Positions 1 through 7,734 of a DNA stretch of 32,712 nt are shown one piece after another. The translations under genes were made by a program, and so were the position numbers. How positions within the stretch are numbered: position 1 is the first letter of the stretch; each line of letters starts with the position of its first letter. Below the pieces are notes generated by a model. That model ran no database searches, was not told where the DNA came from, and saw only the letters and a list, made by a program, of their open reading frames with translations. The stretch covers positions 1 through 32,712 of the forward strand of contig JBASNZ010000052.1 in NCBI GenBank assembly GCA_049657775.1, read 5' to 3'. This DNA is from JBASNZ01 sp049657775 (GTDB taxonomy: Bacteria > Actinomycetota > Coriobacteriia > Anaerosomatales > Anaerosomataceae).

Positions 1-432
1 GGTCCGTACACTCATCGGCTCCGCGGGCTCGACCGCACCCGCACCCGCTGGCGAATCCGTCGTCAAGAGCGACATCACCTTCTGCAGCAGCGTGGCCATG
101 TCCACCGACGAGGCAAGATGCGCCGAGGCGCCGGCCTGGCGCGCTCGCAGCGCGGTCGCCTCGGACGGTGCGCCCACAACGATGATGACCGGGATGTGGC
201 CCAGCTCGGGGTCGGCCTTGAGCTCCTGGGTGAACGCGAAACCGTCCATTCCCACCAGGTCGCCGTCGGCGATGATCACCCCGGGGCGGCGTTGCCGCGC
301 GATCCCGATCGCACGCATGCCCGAGATGGCGGTGATGATCTCAACCCCGGGTAGTGCCGCCGAGGCAGCCTCCCGCACGCGATCTGCAAACGTCGCGTCA
401 TCATGAACAACCAATATCCCGGTTTCAGCCAC
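1..432 (-). CDS. Degenerate response-regulator receiver domain protein (partial, C-terminus off the left edge)
   Basis: The 144 visible codons form a CheY-like receiver domain. It opens with a beta strand ending in an acidic pair (ILVVHDD, D11/D12), has a likely phosphoacceptor Asp at residue 56 (IIADGDLVGMDG), and a strand IPVIIVVGAP. The conserved Thr/Ser of strand 4 is Val (residue 86) and the conserved Lys-Pro after strand 5 is Ser-Ser (108-109), so phosphorylation-driven switching may be altered or lost. The GTG start at 432 is chosen because GGGAGG lies about 10 bases upstream. After residue 125 the chain becomes Ala/Gly/Pro/Glu-rich, like a linker, so an output domain may lie beyond the window. 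It is transcribed divergently from rlmD. The fold is confident; the output function is unknown. Confidence 0.75.
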   Translation of the reverse strand, partial: MAETGILVVHDDATFADRVREAASAALPGVEIITAISGMRAIGIARQRRPGVIIADGDLVGMDGFAFTQELKADPELGHIPVIIVVGAPSEATALRARQAGASAHLASSVDMATLLQKVMSLLTTDSPAGAGAVEPAEPMSVRT

Positions 433-551
433 TCGTCGACACCCTCCCGATGATCGGGTACCCCGCTGATGTATGTGCCCGGTCCACGGGCAGACTCTTC
501 TGTGTATCGGCAGCACGTCCGGCTCACTCAACCGCGGGAGACACGGACCGC

Positions 552-557
552 TATGAT
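552..557 (+). promoter_or_regulatory. Probable -10 box for rlmD
   Basis: TATGAT matches the sigma-70-type -10 consensus at five of six positions. It would place the transcript start near 564, leaving a leader of about 18 bases that carries the AGGGAGG ribosome site of the GTG start at 582. No convincing -35 element is visible. Confidence 0.4.
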
Positions 558-581
558 GTACCGATGCAAGAGGGAGGCACC

Positions 582-1871
582 GTGCGGCTCACAATCGAAA
601 GCCTAGCATACGGCGGGGCGGGCGTGGCCAAGACGTCCGAGGGCCTGACAGTGTTCGTCGACGGAACCTGCGCGGGCGATACGATCGAAGCCGAGGAGAT
701 CGAGCGGCACCCGCGTTTCGTCCGCGCCCGACTGACGTCGGTACTGGAGCCTTCGCCGGACCGCGTGGAAGCTCCGTGCCCGTATTTTGGCATCTGCGGG
801 GGCTGCCAGTGGCAACACGTCGCATATGATGCGCAGTGCCGGGCCAAGAGCGCGGCCGTGACCGACGCCCTCACGAGGATCGGCCGGCTCGACGTAGCCG
901 CGGCCGGGATACTTCCATCGGCGGACCGGTACGGGTACCGCAACAAGATCGAACTGCGCGTCCTGCCAACCCCTCGTGGACCGCAACTGGGCTTCACGCG
1001 ACACGCGAGTAACCAGATCGTCCCGATCGACGAGTGCATGTTGCTGCCCGCCAGGTCTCGCCGCGCGCCGCGCGCGCTCGGCGGAGCGCTCCGCTATCTC
1101 TCGGGCCGGGCGGACGTGGAGATAGAGCGCGTGGCGCTTCGGGTGTCGCGTTCGGGCGAGACCGAAGTAGACATCTGGACCGACCCGGGGCCGTTCCCCC
1201 GGCAGCTCGCCGCAAAGGTCATCGCCGACGCCGTGAAGGCCAGGACGGTGACCCGCGTCATCGCAAAGGGCCCGAGCGAAGCGAGGAAGGTCGTCAAGGT
1301 CGAGGTGCTCTCCGGACCGGGCGCGTGGCGGGAGAAGCTCGCGGGCGATCAGTACATCGTGTCGGCGCCTTCATTCTTCCAGGTCAACACACGCGCCGCG
1401 GAGACACTGCGCGAGAAGGCCTGCGGTGCGATCGAGGATTCGGGGGCCACATACGTCGCCGATGTCTACGCCGGAGTGGGAACCTTCACGCTCCCCCTGG
1501 CCCGCTTCGCCGACGTCGTCGCGATCGAGAGCTCCTCGCATGCGCTCGCCGACCTCAGACGCAACCTCGACGCCGCGGGCCTGGAAGCCGAGATCGAGCC
1601 GGGTGACGCCGGTCGCATCCTCTCCGAGATCGAACCGCCCGAGGCGATCATCGTGGACCCGCCCCGTGCGGGACTTGGACATGAAGCGGGGCAGGCGCTC
1701 ATCGGCGCCCACCCCGGCACTCTGGTCTATGTGTCGTGCGATCCCGCCACGCTCGCCCGGGATGCAAAAGAACTGGTCGCCGCCGGCTACACGCTGCGAT
1801 CCCTGGCGCCGGTGGACATGTTCCCTCAGACCTACCACGTCGAAACGGTGGCGGTCTTCACCCGCGATTAG
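582..1871 (+). CDS. rlmD: 23S rRNA (uracil-5-)-methyltransferase, RlmD/RumA-TrmA family
   Basis: S-adenosylmethionine-dependent enzyme that makes 5-methyluridine in RNA, probably 23S rRNA. An N-terminal TRAM domain (RLTIESLAYGGAGVA) is followed by the Fe-S cysteines CPYFGICGGC and a fourth Cys in DECMLLP. The SAM-binding motif is VADVYAGVGTFTLPLA. Then come IIVDPPRAGLG and the catalytic nucleophile loop VSCDPATLARD, and the protein ends in the family signature FPQTYHVETVAVF. At 429 residues it has normal length. GTG 582 is preferred because AGGGAGG lies 4 bases upstream; the in-frame ATG at 564 would be leaderless after the TATGAT box. Longer upstream extensions show no homology. Its stop overlaps the convergent cytochrome b5-like gene by 4 bases. 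RlmD and RlmCD/TrmFO-type specificities cannot be separated from sequence alone. Confidence 0.92.
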   Translation: MRLTIESLAYGGAGVAKTSEGLTVFVDGTCAGDTIEAEEIERHPRFVRARLTSVLEPSPDRVEAPCPYFGICGGCQWQHVAYDAQCRAKSAAVTDALTRIGRLDVAAAGILPSADRYGYRNKIELRVLPTPRGPQLGFTRHASNQIVPIDECMLLPARSRRAPRALGGALRYLSGRADVEIERVALRVSRSGETEVDIWTDPGPFPRQLAAKVIADAVKARTVTRVIAKGPSEARKVVKVEVLSGPGAWREKLAGDQYIVSAPSFFQVNTRAAETLREKACGAIEDSGATYVADVYAGVGTFTLPLARFADVVAIESSSHALADLRRNLDAAGLEAEIEPGDAGRILSEIEPPEAIIVDPPRAGLGHEAGQALIGAHPGTLVYVSCDPATLARDAKELVAAGYTLRSLAPVDMFPQTYHVETVAVFTRD

Positions 1872-2095
1872 ACGAGCTTGCCGACCTCGGGGAAGTCAAG
1901 CACGTGCTCATCGTGCGGCGCATCCTCGTGCTCGACAGTCAGATCACGGCCGGCGGCGTGCATGCCTTCGTGATCGCCGCCGTCCCACATGGAACTCTCG
2001 GTGAGGTCGTAGACCATTCCTTTGTACGCAACATACGCAGGACGACCGTCCTGGCCGTCAAACTGCTTCAGGTCCTCAAGCGTGAACTCCCTCAT
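1868..2095 (-). CDS. Cytochrome b5-like haem-binding small protein
   Basis: A 75-residue protein matching the short prokaryotic cytochrome b5 domain. It begins REFTLEDLKQFDGQDGRPAYVAYKGMVYDLTES, so strand-turn-strand with the YVAYKGMVYD core. It continues with WDGGDHEGMHAAGRDLT and APHDEHVLDFPEVGKLV, which contain the His residues that would ligate haem. There is no signal peptide or membrane segment, so it is likely a cytoplasmic single-domain electron carrier or haem/steroid-binding module. ATG 2095 has GGAGG 6 bases upstream. It lies downstream of the Crp/Fnr-family gene on the same strand (78-base gap) and may be co-transcribed. The redox partner is unknown. Confidence 0.82.
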   Translation of the reverse strand: MREFTLEDLKQFDGQDGRPAYVAYKGMVYDLTESSMWDGGDHEGMHAAGRDLTVEHEDAPHDEHVLDFPEVGKLV

Positions 2096-2173
2096 GCGTG
2101 CCTCCTCAAGAATCGTGCGGACAGGTCGAAGACTATATTCCCGTCCTGAAGGGGCCGCGCACCGGGGTTATCA

Positions 2174-2869
2174 CTACTCCCGCTCAAGGTGATCGCGGAG
2201 CGCGAAGAGGTCCACGACGATTCGTCGACCCTTGGTGGCAACGATGCCGTCCTTGGCGAGCTGGGACACCACGCGACTTGCGGTCTCTCTCGACGTGCCC
2301 GCGAGCGTGGCCATCTCGTAGTGGGTCAAGCCCTCCACCACAGGCACGCCACGCGACTCGTACGAGGCGGTGGCAACGTTCAGCAGCACGCGCATGACAC
2401 GGTGTGTGGCATCGTGAAAGGCCATCTCCTCGAGCCTACCTATGAGACTGCGGACCCGCATCGAGAGCGTGGCTATGAGCGTAAGCGCCAATCGTGGCTG
2501 TACCTGAATGGCGGCCGACAGATCCTTCGCATCGAGTGCGAGCACCTCGACATCGGTGACCGCGATGACGTCGGCGGAGCGCGGCTCCGCATCCACCAGG
2601 CTCATCTCGCCAAAGTGCGACGGCGCGTCCAGATAGTTGAGCGCCAACTCCTTGCCCTCGGGAGACGCCAGCGTCACCTTGACGCGCCCCGACACCAGGA
2701 GGTACATCGTGGCGCCGCGGTCGTTCTGCGCGATGATGAACGAACCCCTGCGGTACTGCTTGAGGGTCAGCATACGCGCGAGAGACTCGAGGTCGTGCTC
2801 GGGAAGCCCCGCGAACATGGGGAACGCGGAGAGCTTGGTGACTATGAGGTCGTGCGTCACTTCGGTCAT
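2174..2869 (-). CDS. Crp/Fnr family transcriptional regulator
   Basis: A 231-residue one-component regulator. Residues about 15-130 form a cyclic-nucleotide-binding-type beta barrel (FPMFAGLPEHDL, GSFIIAQNDRGATMYLLVSGRVKV, SHFGEMSLVDAEPRSADVIA). A long dimerisation helix follows, then a winged helix-turn-helix (THYEMATLAGTSRETASRVVSQLAKDGIV) that recognises DNA. The N-terminus lacks the cysteine set of classical FNR, so direct oxygen sensing by a [4Fe-4S] cluster is unlikely; the effector is not evident. ATG 2869 is chosen because AAGGA precedes it closely; the upstream extension to 2914 runs through the promoter region. It may control nearby energy genes, but no site for it is proven here. 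Confidence 0.92.
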   Translation of the reverse strand: MTEVTHDLIVTKLSAFPMFAGLPEHDLESLARMLTLKQYRRGSFIIAQNDRGATMYLLVSGRVKVTLASPEGKELALNYLDAPSHFGEMSLVDAEPRSADVIAVTDVEVLALDAKDLSAAIQVQPRLALTLIATLSMRVRSLIGRLEEMAFHDATHRVMRVLLNVATASYESRGVPVVEGLTHYEMATLAGTSRETASRVVSQLAKDGIVATKGRRIVVDLFALRDHLERE

Positions 2870-2913
2870 GGTCCTTCTTATCGGTGAATGACAGCGTTTT
2901 CTATAGTGACACA

Positions 2914-2948
2914 CGAAGGGTGACAGCCGCGATAGCCATCACCCTTCG
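2914..2948 (-). terminator. Stem-loop terminator of the FAD/Fe-S oxidoreductase gene
   Basis: Perfect 10-bp arms CGAAGGGTGA (2914-2923) and TCACCCTTCG (2939-2948) around a 15-base loop, placed 22 bases after the oxidoreductase stop in the minus direction. There is no long U-tract, so termination may be partial or factor-assisted, with some read-through into the Crp/Fnr-family gene. Confidence 0.6.
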
Positions 2949-2970
2949 CCGTTGGTAGCGGGCTGTGGTT

Positions 2971-5900
2971 CTACAGTTCGGTCTTGATGTATCCCAGCAT
3001 CTGCGGAACGAAGTCATCCATGATGAGCGGCAGCATGTTGGGCAGCAGCGCATCCATCGTCTGCGGGAGCAGGTCGGGCATAAGCGCTTCCATGTCCTCG
3101 GGCAGCGGTCCCACACGACGCGATACCTCCACGAGCATGGCCGGCATAACCTTGGGCATCATCGCGGGCATCATCGCGGGCATCATCGCGGGCATCATCT
3201 TGCCCATCAGCGGGAGTCCACCGGGGATAGCACGTGCCGCCTTCATCATCGGCACCATCCCCGATGGCATCGCCTTCATCATCTCCGGCAACAGCGCCAC
3301 CATGATGTTCATGATCACCTCGGGCTTCATGAGGTAGATGAACTTCTCAAAGTAGCCCCACGTCTCGGCGGCGTACGCCGAGGGATCCTCATGCGCGATG
3401 CCCAGGCCGTCCATCGCCAGGTGCGCGAGGTCGATGACCTCCACGGGGATGTCCTTCTTGTCGCGCGAGTCGCGCAGCTGCACCTGGCAACAGGGGCAGA
3501 GCGCCACAACCGCGTCGGCGCCCACATCAACAGCCTCATCGAGGCGCTTCTTGCCGAGCTCCGGCGCCACCGGCGTGTCACCGATGAGGGTGAGAACCGA
3601 ACCGCAGCACAGACCCTCGGCACGGTTGTGCGCCATCTCCACAAGTTCCACGCCCGGGATCGCCTTGATCAGCTCGCGCGGCGGCTCGTAGTTGCCCTGC
3701 GCACGACCCATGTGACATGAGTCGTGAAATGCGAGCTTCTTGTCCACGGGATGCGTGAACTCGAGCGCACCGTCAGCGATCGCGTCGGCCACGAGCTCCG
3801 AATAGTGCTTGACCTCGAATTCGTACTCGTCACCGCGTTTGGCGGCCAGTTCGGCGTACATCTCCTTCCACACCAGTCCGCACGCCGGGCACGAGGTTAC
3901 GATGGTCTTCGCCCCGCGCTTTCGGGCCTCGGCGACGTTGTGCTCGTAGATCTTCTCGAACTCATCCCACTTGCCCGACACCTTCATCGGGATACCGCAG
4001 CAGGCTTCGTCCTCGCCCATGTAGTTGAACTTCACGCCCGCGGCGTCCAGCAACTCCACGGTGGACTTGGCCACGTCGGTGTTCACAAAGCTCGCGGTGC
4101 ATCCGGCGAAGTACATGATGTCCGAGGTGGGATCGATCTTCTCGACGATATGCTCCGGCACCCAGTCAGCACGCTTCTCGCGCTTGCCGGACCAGATGTT
4201 GAGCTCGCCTCGAAGCGACGCGGCGATCATCTCGAATGCGGGGAACGTCATCCGTCCCTCATCGTTGATGAGCTTGCCGCGCATCGACATCCACGAGTGC
4301 TCCACGGGAAGCTGCAGCTGGCAGCGCGTGTTGCAGACCTCACAGGTGGTACAGACGAGGAACGTGTCCACCATCTTCTGATCGAACTTCTCGCGACCCT
4401 CGATGACATCGCGAAGGTACAGGTACTTGCCACGCGGAGAGTGCGACATCCAGCCACGCACGCTGTACTCCTCGCAGGTGGGCACGCAGTAGCCACACTG
4501 GGCGCACGCGTAACTGTAGTACGCCACGTCGGCGGGAACGCCGTTGCGCTCCTTGGTGCCCACCGGATCGCCCTTTGGCCGAGTGGCCGCGTTAGCGACC
4601 GGCCGCACAAGCGGCTCGAACGCGAGCGCCATGCCCATGAGAGCGTTGATCGCGCCAGTACCGAGTATCTTCTTGGGATTCATGATCCCCGCGGGGTCCT
4701 TGGCGCGCTTGTAGTCTTCAAGGGCGCGGTACTTGCTCTCGCCGAGAACGCTCTTGGCCTCCTGTCGGAAGAACAGACCCGTCGAGTAGGCGCCACCGTG
4801 ATGCTGCTTGGCGATCTTGATGACCACAAGCGACAGCGCGAAAGCAAGGTTGAAGGCCAGCGAACGCTCGTCGTGCGGGATGAAGCCGAGCAGAACGACC
4901 TTGTCGCCCTTGCCGAACATGCCCTCCAAGATGAACGGTTGCTTGATGCGCGTATCGATCTCACCCAGGACGGCCGCGAGATCCGCGAGGGGCACGACCA
5001 CCTCGGTCGGCACGATGGAGGGTCCAACGCGCTTGAGACGCATCGGCGCGAATCGCTGCTCCCACTCGTGCTCGGCCGTCTGCGCGTCCAGTTCGGTACC
5101 GCCATTGGCAGCCACGATCGAATCGAGAGCGGCATCGATGGCACCGCGCCTCGAAGCGGGGTACGCGATGACCGCGATGAACGCCAACGGCAGCTCGGGC
5201 TCGAAGCCTTCGTGCGCCGTCTCGTAGGGGTGACCGTGACGGTGCGGGAGCGTCTTCTTGAGGCGTACCGACTCGGGATTGAGGAACGTGATCGACCAGA
5301 TCGGAAGGCTCTGGCTTGAGATGGCCTTGAGCGCACCCTCGATGGAACGCGCGTCCGGGAATGCGATAACCCGATGCACTTCGTCTTCCAGATCACGGAC
5401 TGCGATCGTGACCTCGGTGATGATGCCCGTGATTCCCTCGGCGTCGGCGATGAGCCGCTCAAGCTCCTCGCCTGTGAACTCGCGAACGGTACCGTCCGGC
5501 TCGACGACCCTTGCGCCCAGGACGCTGTCCTTGAAGAAGCCGTATTCATACGAGCCAAACCCGGCGCCGCCCTGGGCGAACCAGCCGGCCACGGTCGATG
5601 ACGGGAGAGATGACGGGTAGAGCCGCAGGTCCAGGCCTTGCTTGTTGAGGGACTTCTGCAGTGACTCCCAGAGCGCACCGCCCTGGACACGCGCCGTCTT
5701 GGCGCCGGCGTCCACCGAGAGGAGCTTGCCCATGCCTGACATGTCAGCAACCACTGCTCCGGGAAGCGGCAGCACACCGCCGTATCCCGACGTGGACATA
5801 CCGCGAGGTACCACGGTGAACCCTTGAGCGCGCGCAAGTCTGACAAGCGCGACGACCTCGTCCTCACTGGCGGGCCGTACCACGGCACCCGCCACACCGG

Positions 5901-6039
5901 TCGGCATGAGGGGTTTCACCAGCTTGGGCAGCGAACCGACGTCCGCCGAGTACAGCTTTCGTTCGACACGATCGGTTCGCATCCGGTCACCAAAGATCTC
6001 CTTCAGTGACTCTTCAACTCGAGCGGTGACGACTCCCAT
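2971..6039 (-). CDS. FAD-linked oxidase fused to Fe-S and double CCG domains, with Met/Pro-rich tail
   Basis: A 1022-residue flavo-iron-sulfur oxidoreductase of the D-lactate/glycolate dehydrogenase type (GlcD-like plus GlpC/HdrD-like in one chain). Residues about 30-230 form a PCMH-type FAD domain (VVPRGMSTSGYGG, DMSGMGKLL), followed to about 470 by the FAD-oxidase C-domain. Two [4Fe-4S] motifs begin near C512 (CAQCGYCVPTC) and C563 (CTTCEVCNTRC). Two CCG domains follow: first C647, CC680-681 and CPAC; second SCHMG, LCCGS and CPCC. These resemble heterodisulfide-reductase HdrB/D cysteine sets. The last about 110 residues are dominated by Met, Pro and Leu and include a tandem MMPA repeat. ATG 6039 follows GGAAGGAAG. 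It likely oxidises a 2-hydroxyacid and passes electrons to quinone or a carrier; the substrate is not deducible. Confidence 0.85.
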   Translation of the reverse strand: MGVVTARVEESLKEIFGDRMRTDRVERKLYSADVGSLPKLVKPLMPTGVAGAVVRPASEDEVVALVRLARAQGFTVVPRGMSTSGYGGVLPLPGAVVADMSGMGKLLSVDAGAKTARVQGGALWESLQKSLNKQGLDLRLYPSSLPSSTVAGWFAQGGAGFGSYEYGFFKDSVLGARVVEPDGTVREFTGEELERLIADAEGITGIITEVTIAVRDLEDEVHRVIAFPDARSIEGALKAISSQSLPIWSITFLNPESVRLKKTLPHRHGHPYETAHEGFEPELPLAFIAVIAYPASRRGAIDAALDSIVAANGGTELDAQTAEHEWEQRFAPMRLKRVGPSIVPTEVVVPLADLAAVLGEIDTRIKQPFILEGMFGKGDKVVLLGFIPHDERSLAFNLAFALSLVVIKIAKQHHGGAYSTGLFFRQEAKSVLGESKYRALEDYKRAKDPAGIMNPKKILGTGAINALMGMALAFEPLVRPVANAATRPKGDPVGTKERNGVPADVAYYSYACAQCGYCVPTCEEYSVRGWMSHSPRGKYLYLRDVIEGREKFDQKMVDTFLVCTTCEVCNTRCQLQLPVEHSWMSMRGKLINDEGRMTFPAFEMIAASLRGELNIWSGKREKRADWVPEHIVEKIDPTSDIMYFAGCTASFVNTDVAKSTVELLDAAGVKFNYMGEDEACCGIPMKVSGKWDEFEKIYEHNVAEARKRGAKTIVTSCPACGLVWKEMYAELAAKRGDEYEFEVKHYSELVADAIADGALEFTHPVDKKLAFHDSCHMGRAQGNYEPPRELIKAIPGVELVEMAHNRAEGLCCGSVLTLIGDTPVAPELGKKRLDEAVDVGADAVVALCPCCQVQLRDSRDKKDIPVEVIDLAHLAMDGLGIAHEDPSAYAAETWGYFEKFIYLMKPEVIMNIMVALLPEMMKAMPSGMVPMMKAARAIPGGLPLMGKMMPAMMPAMMPAMMPKVMPAMLVEVSRRVGPLPEDMEALMPDLLPQTMDALLPNMLPLIMDDFVPQMLGYIKTEL
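3154..3201 (+). repeat. Four tandem 12-bp units inside the oxidoreductase gene
   Basis: Three identical copies of GGGCATCATCGC and a fourth ending in TT lie head to tail. On the coding (minus) strand they encode the repeated tetrapeptide MMPA. The unit length is a multiple of three, so copy-number change would keep the frame. Confidence 0.9.
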
Positions 6040-6091
6040 ACGACAATCGCTTCCTTCCGGCCTGGTCGATCCGGCAAACGGCACGCGCCGT

Positions 6092-6109
6092 CATACCCCC
6101 TTGGGTATG
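6092..6109. promoter_or_regulatory. Palindrome resembling a CsoR/CstR-family operator
   Basis: CATACCC-CCTT-GGGTATG is a perfect 7-bp dyad with a 4-base centre. The ATACCC...GGGTAT form is like operators of the DUF156 (CsoR/RcnR/CstR) repressors. It lies 53-70 bases upstream of the FAD/Fe-S oxidoreductase start, in its promoter region. No DUF156 gene is in this window. Confidence 0.45.
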
Positions 6110-6127
6110 TGCATACACGATGCCAGA

Positions 6128-6143
6128 ATACCCACCCCGGTAT
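6128..6143. promoter_or_regulatory. Second ATACC...GGTAT dyad in the same divergent region
   Basis: ATACC-CACCCC-GGTAT repeats the sequence theme of the neighbouring palindrome with its centre about 35 bases away. Two half-related sites between the oxidoreductase (-) and the HAD gene (+) suggest a shared regulator. Confidence 0.3.
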
Positions 6144-6219
6144 CCTTAGTCAACGACTACGCGCATCCTAGGGCGCTGCGCATCACGGGGACGCCACCAG
6201 AGCGTCGTCGCGGGGATGG

Positions 6220-6225
6220 TATCCT
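6220..6225 (+). promoter_or_regulatory. Possible -10 box for the HAD hydrolase gene
   Basis: TATCCT fits the TANNNT core about 40 bases before the GTG start. The string GGTATCCTT around it also occurs at 6139, next to the second dyad. No clear -35 element. Confidence 0.25.
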
Positions 6226-6264
6226 TGCCCCGTCGGAGTCCATTCCGCGCAGAGGAGCGTCTTC

Positions 6265-6981
6265 GTGAGAGGGATCCTATTCGACCTGGACGGAACGCTG
6301 TTGGACATCGATCTGCCGGGATTTCTCGATCGTTACTTCCGGGCACTCACCCTGGCGTCAGAGCCCCTACTTGCGGACAGCCTGAGCGGCGACGCACTCA
6401 TGGCCGCTATACAGAGCGCCACGGGCCGCATGATGGAATCGCATGCCGGACGCACGAACCGTGAGGTGTTCGCGGATGAATTCAGCTCCGCTGCAGGTTT
6501 GGACTTTGATGAAGCATGGCCCGTCTACGCCCGCTTCTACGCCGAGGTGTTCCCGGGCCTTCGCGGAGGATCCGGCCCGGCTTCGGGCGCACGCGAAGTG
6601 CTCGAAACCGCCATGTCGCTGGGACTCCGGGTTGCTATCGCCACCAATCCGATCTTTCCACGGGAGACGATCGATCACAGGTTGGCCTGGGCGGGCCTGG
6701 ATGATCTGCAACTGCAGACCGTCACCAGCTATGAGACGATGACCGCGTGCAAACCGCATCCGGAGTATTTCGTGCAGACCGCCGCGCTGCTCGGCCTGGA
6801 ACCATCGGACTGCATGATGGTGGGCGATGACCGGTTTCTGGACATGCCGGCCGCCGACACGGGGATGAAGACGTTCTACGTTGGACCGTCTCCGGACGCC
6901 GTCGCCGATTACCGCGGCAGCCTGATGGATCTGGCGGGACTTCTGCCGAGGATCGTGACTACACGAGTCGACGCCGAATGA
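6265..6981 (+). CDS. HAD superfamily hydrolase (phosphatase-like)
   Basis: A 238-residue haloacid-dehalogenase-fold enzyme with all four motifs. Motif I is LFDLDGTLLD (nucleophile D7, general acid D9). Motif II is the Thr in VAIATNP, and motif III the Lys in TACKPHPEYF. Motif IV is MVGDDRFLDMPAA. A helical type-1 cap lies between motifs I and II. It probably dephosphorylates a small metabolite in the cytoplasm; the substrate cannot be told. The GTG start has AGAGGAG 7 bases upstream. The 3' end overlaps the convergent DUF2249 gene by 23 bases. It is divergent from the FAD/Fe-S oxidoreductase across a region with two dyads. Confidence 0.9.
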   Translation: MRGILFDLDGTLLDIDLPGFLDRYFRALTLASEPLLADSLSGDALMAAIQSATGRMMESHAGRTNREVFADEFSSAAGLDFDEAWPVYARFYAEVFPGLRGGSGPASGAREVLETAMSLGLRVAIATNPIFPRETIDHRLAWAGLDDLQLQTVTSYETMTACKPHPEYFVQTAALLGLEPSDCMMVGDDRFLDMPAADTGMKTFYVGPSPDAVADYRGSLMDLAGLLPRIVTTRVDAE

Positions 6982-7219
6982 GCGCGACCCATGCGCCGTC
7001 GAGGCGCTGGTCGCAATCGAACTCGAAGCATCCCCGGGACTCGCGCCGCAAGTCGAGCTGATATCCCAGGCCCGACGGGTCGTGGTCGCAGATGAGCACC
7101 ACGCTGTCCTGGCAGTCGATCTCGATCATCCGGTCTACGATCGAGAAAACGATGGGGCGCCGCATCGCAGGCGTAAGCCCGCGAAGGTCAACGACGAGTC
7201 CACTCGCCGAAGTGCTCAC
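6959..7219 (-). CDS. DUF2249 domain-containing protein
   Basis: An 86-residue protein with the DUF2249 pattern: VVDLRGLTPAMRRPIVFSIVDRM, then VVLICDHDPSGLGYQL and a terminal WVALIRR strand. DUF2249 proteins are small and often encoded near Crp/Fnr-type regulators or nitrogen-oxide and respiratory genes; their biochemical role is not established. GTG 7219 is preceded by GGAGG. It lies 31 bases downstream of a 65-residue unknown gene, probably in the same transcript, and the unit is divergent from the hydrogenase genes. The 3' end overlaps the HAD gene. Confidence 0.75.
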   Translation of the reverse strand: MSTSASGLVVDLRGLTPAMRRPIVFSIVDRMIEIDCQDSVVLICDHDPSGLGYQLDLRRESRGCFEFDCDQRLDGAWVALIRRRLV

Positions 7220-7250
7220 GCGACCCCTCCACTAGCGACGCGACATGAAG

Positions 7251-7448
7251 TCACGAGCCGCCATCCTCCTCGTTTTCGTACTCCTCCGCCAGATCAGTAC
7301 CCGCACATTGCGCGGTCTCGCGTGGTGCCATGCTATCGCGTTCCGTCGTGCAGCGCTCGCGGAGCGCATCGACGTCCTCGCCGGCTCCACCGGATGCGGG
7401 CGCCTTGCCAAGCGACATCGTCTCGGACTTCTTGTCATCGGTGAGCAT
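7251..7448 (-). CDS. Small acidic protein of unknown function
   Basis: A 65-residue, low-complexity, charged protein (DDKK near the start, LAEEYENEEDGGS at the end) with two separate cysteines. It has no recognised domain, signal peptide or membrane segment. ATG 7448 is supported by GGGGGAG just upstream; longer in-frame extensions run through that ribosome site. The position 31 bases ahead of the DUF2249 gene suggests a two-gene operon. Prediction rests on the ribosome site and operon placement, not homology. Confidence 0.5.
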   Translation of the reverse strand: MLTDDKKSETMSLGKAPASGGAGEDVDALRERCTTERDSMAPRETAQCAGTDLAEEYENEEDGGS

Positions 7449-7583
7449 TACTCTCCCCCTTCTGCACAATTGGCCGTTCGTCCCACATTTCCTGCATCCA
7501 GAACTGAGGTCATCGATCCAGGCTTTCGCAGGTCGTTCTAGAACTTCTTTCACCAGACAGAACGTTCCTTACTCGTCATCGTC

Positions 7584-7602
7584 TTGTTACACTGTTGTAC
7601 AA
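7584..7602. promoter_or_regulatory. Imperfect 19-bp dyad, possible Crp/Fnr- or Rex-type operator
   Basis: TTGTTACAC-T-GTTGTACAA has 6 of 9 symmetric positions and TTGT...ACAA ends. It sits between the divergent 65-residue/DUF2249 unit and the hydrogenase operon. It could be read by a Crp/Fnr-type or redox regulator; that is inference. Confidence 0.25.
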
Positions 7603-7632
7603 GCGCACGACCGCTCACCTTTTGAGGGGGAC

Positions 7633-7734
7633 ATGGACGGCAGCCAGGTTCTGCGGTTCACCTTTTTGAGCGTTTGGGGCACCTCGTGGGGAGAGGGCTC
7701 CAGGTTGTCGCGACTCTTCAGAACCCTCAGTTGA
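7633..7734 (+). CDS. Possible 33-residue leader ORF upstream of the hydrogenase genes
   Basis: ATG with GAGGGGG immediately before it (spacing is tight), 33 codons, then TGA. The peptide begins MDGSQVLRF and is rich in Arg, Ser and Leu. There is no homology to lean on, and it may be chance. If translated, it could affect the structured leader that follows. Confidence 0.15.
   Translation: MDGSQVLRFTFLSVWGTSWGEGSRLSRLFRTLS

Noticed and set aside
354..563. N-terminal extension of rlmD
   Set aside because: It overlaps the receiver gene and the promoter, and shows no family similarity.
3154..3201. CRISPR array
   Set aside because: The 12-bp units are directly adjacent without spacers and encode a protein repeat.
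3724..5319. Long plus-strand open frame opposite the FAD/Fe-S oxidoreductase
   Set aside because: Its translation is a shadow of GC-rich codons, with no domain, while the minus strand carries clear cluster and FAD motifs.
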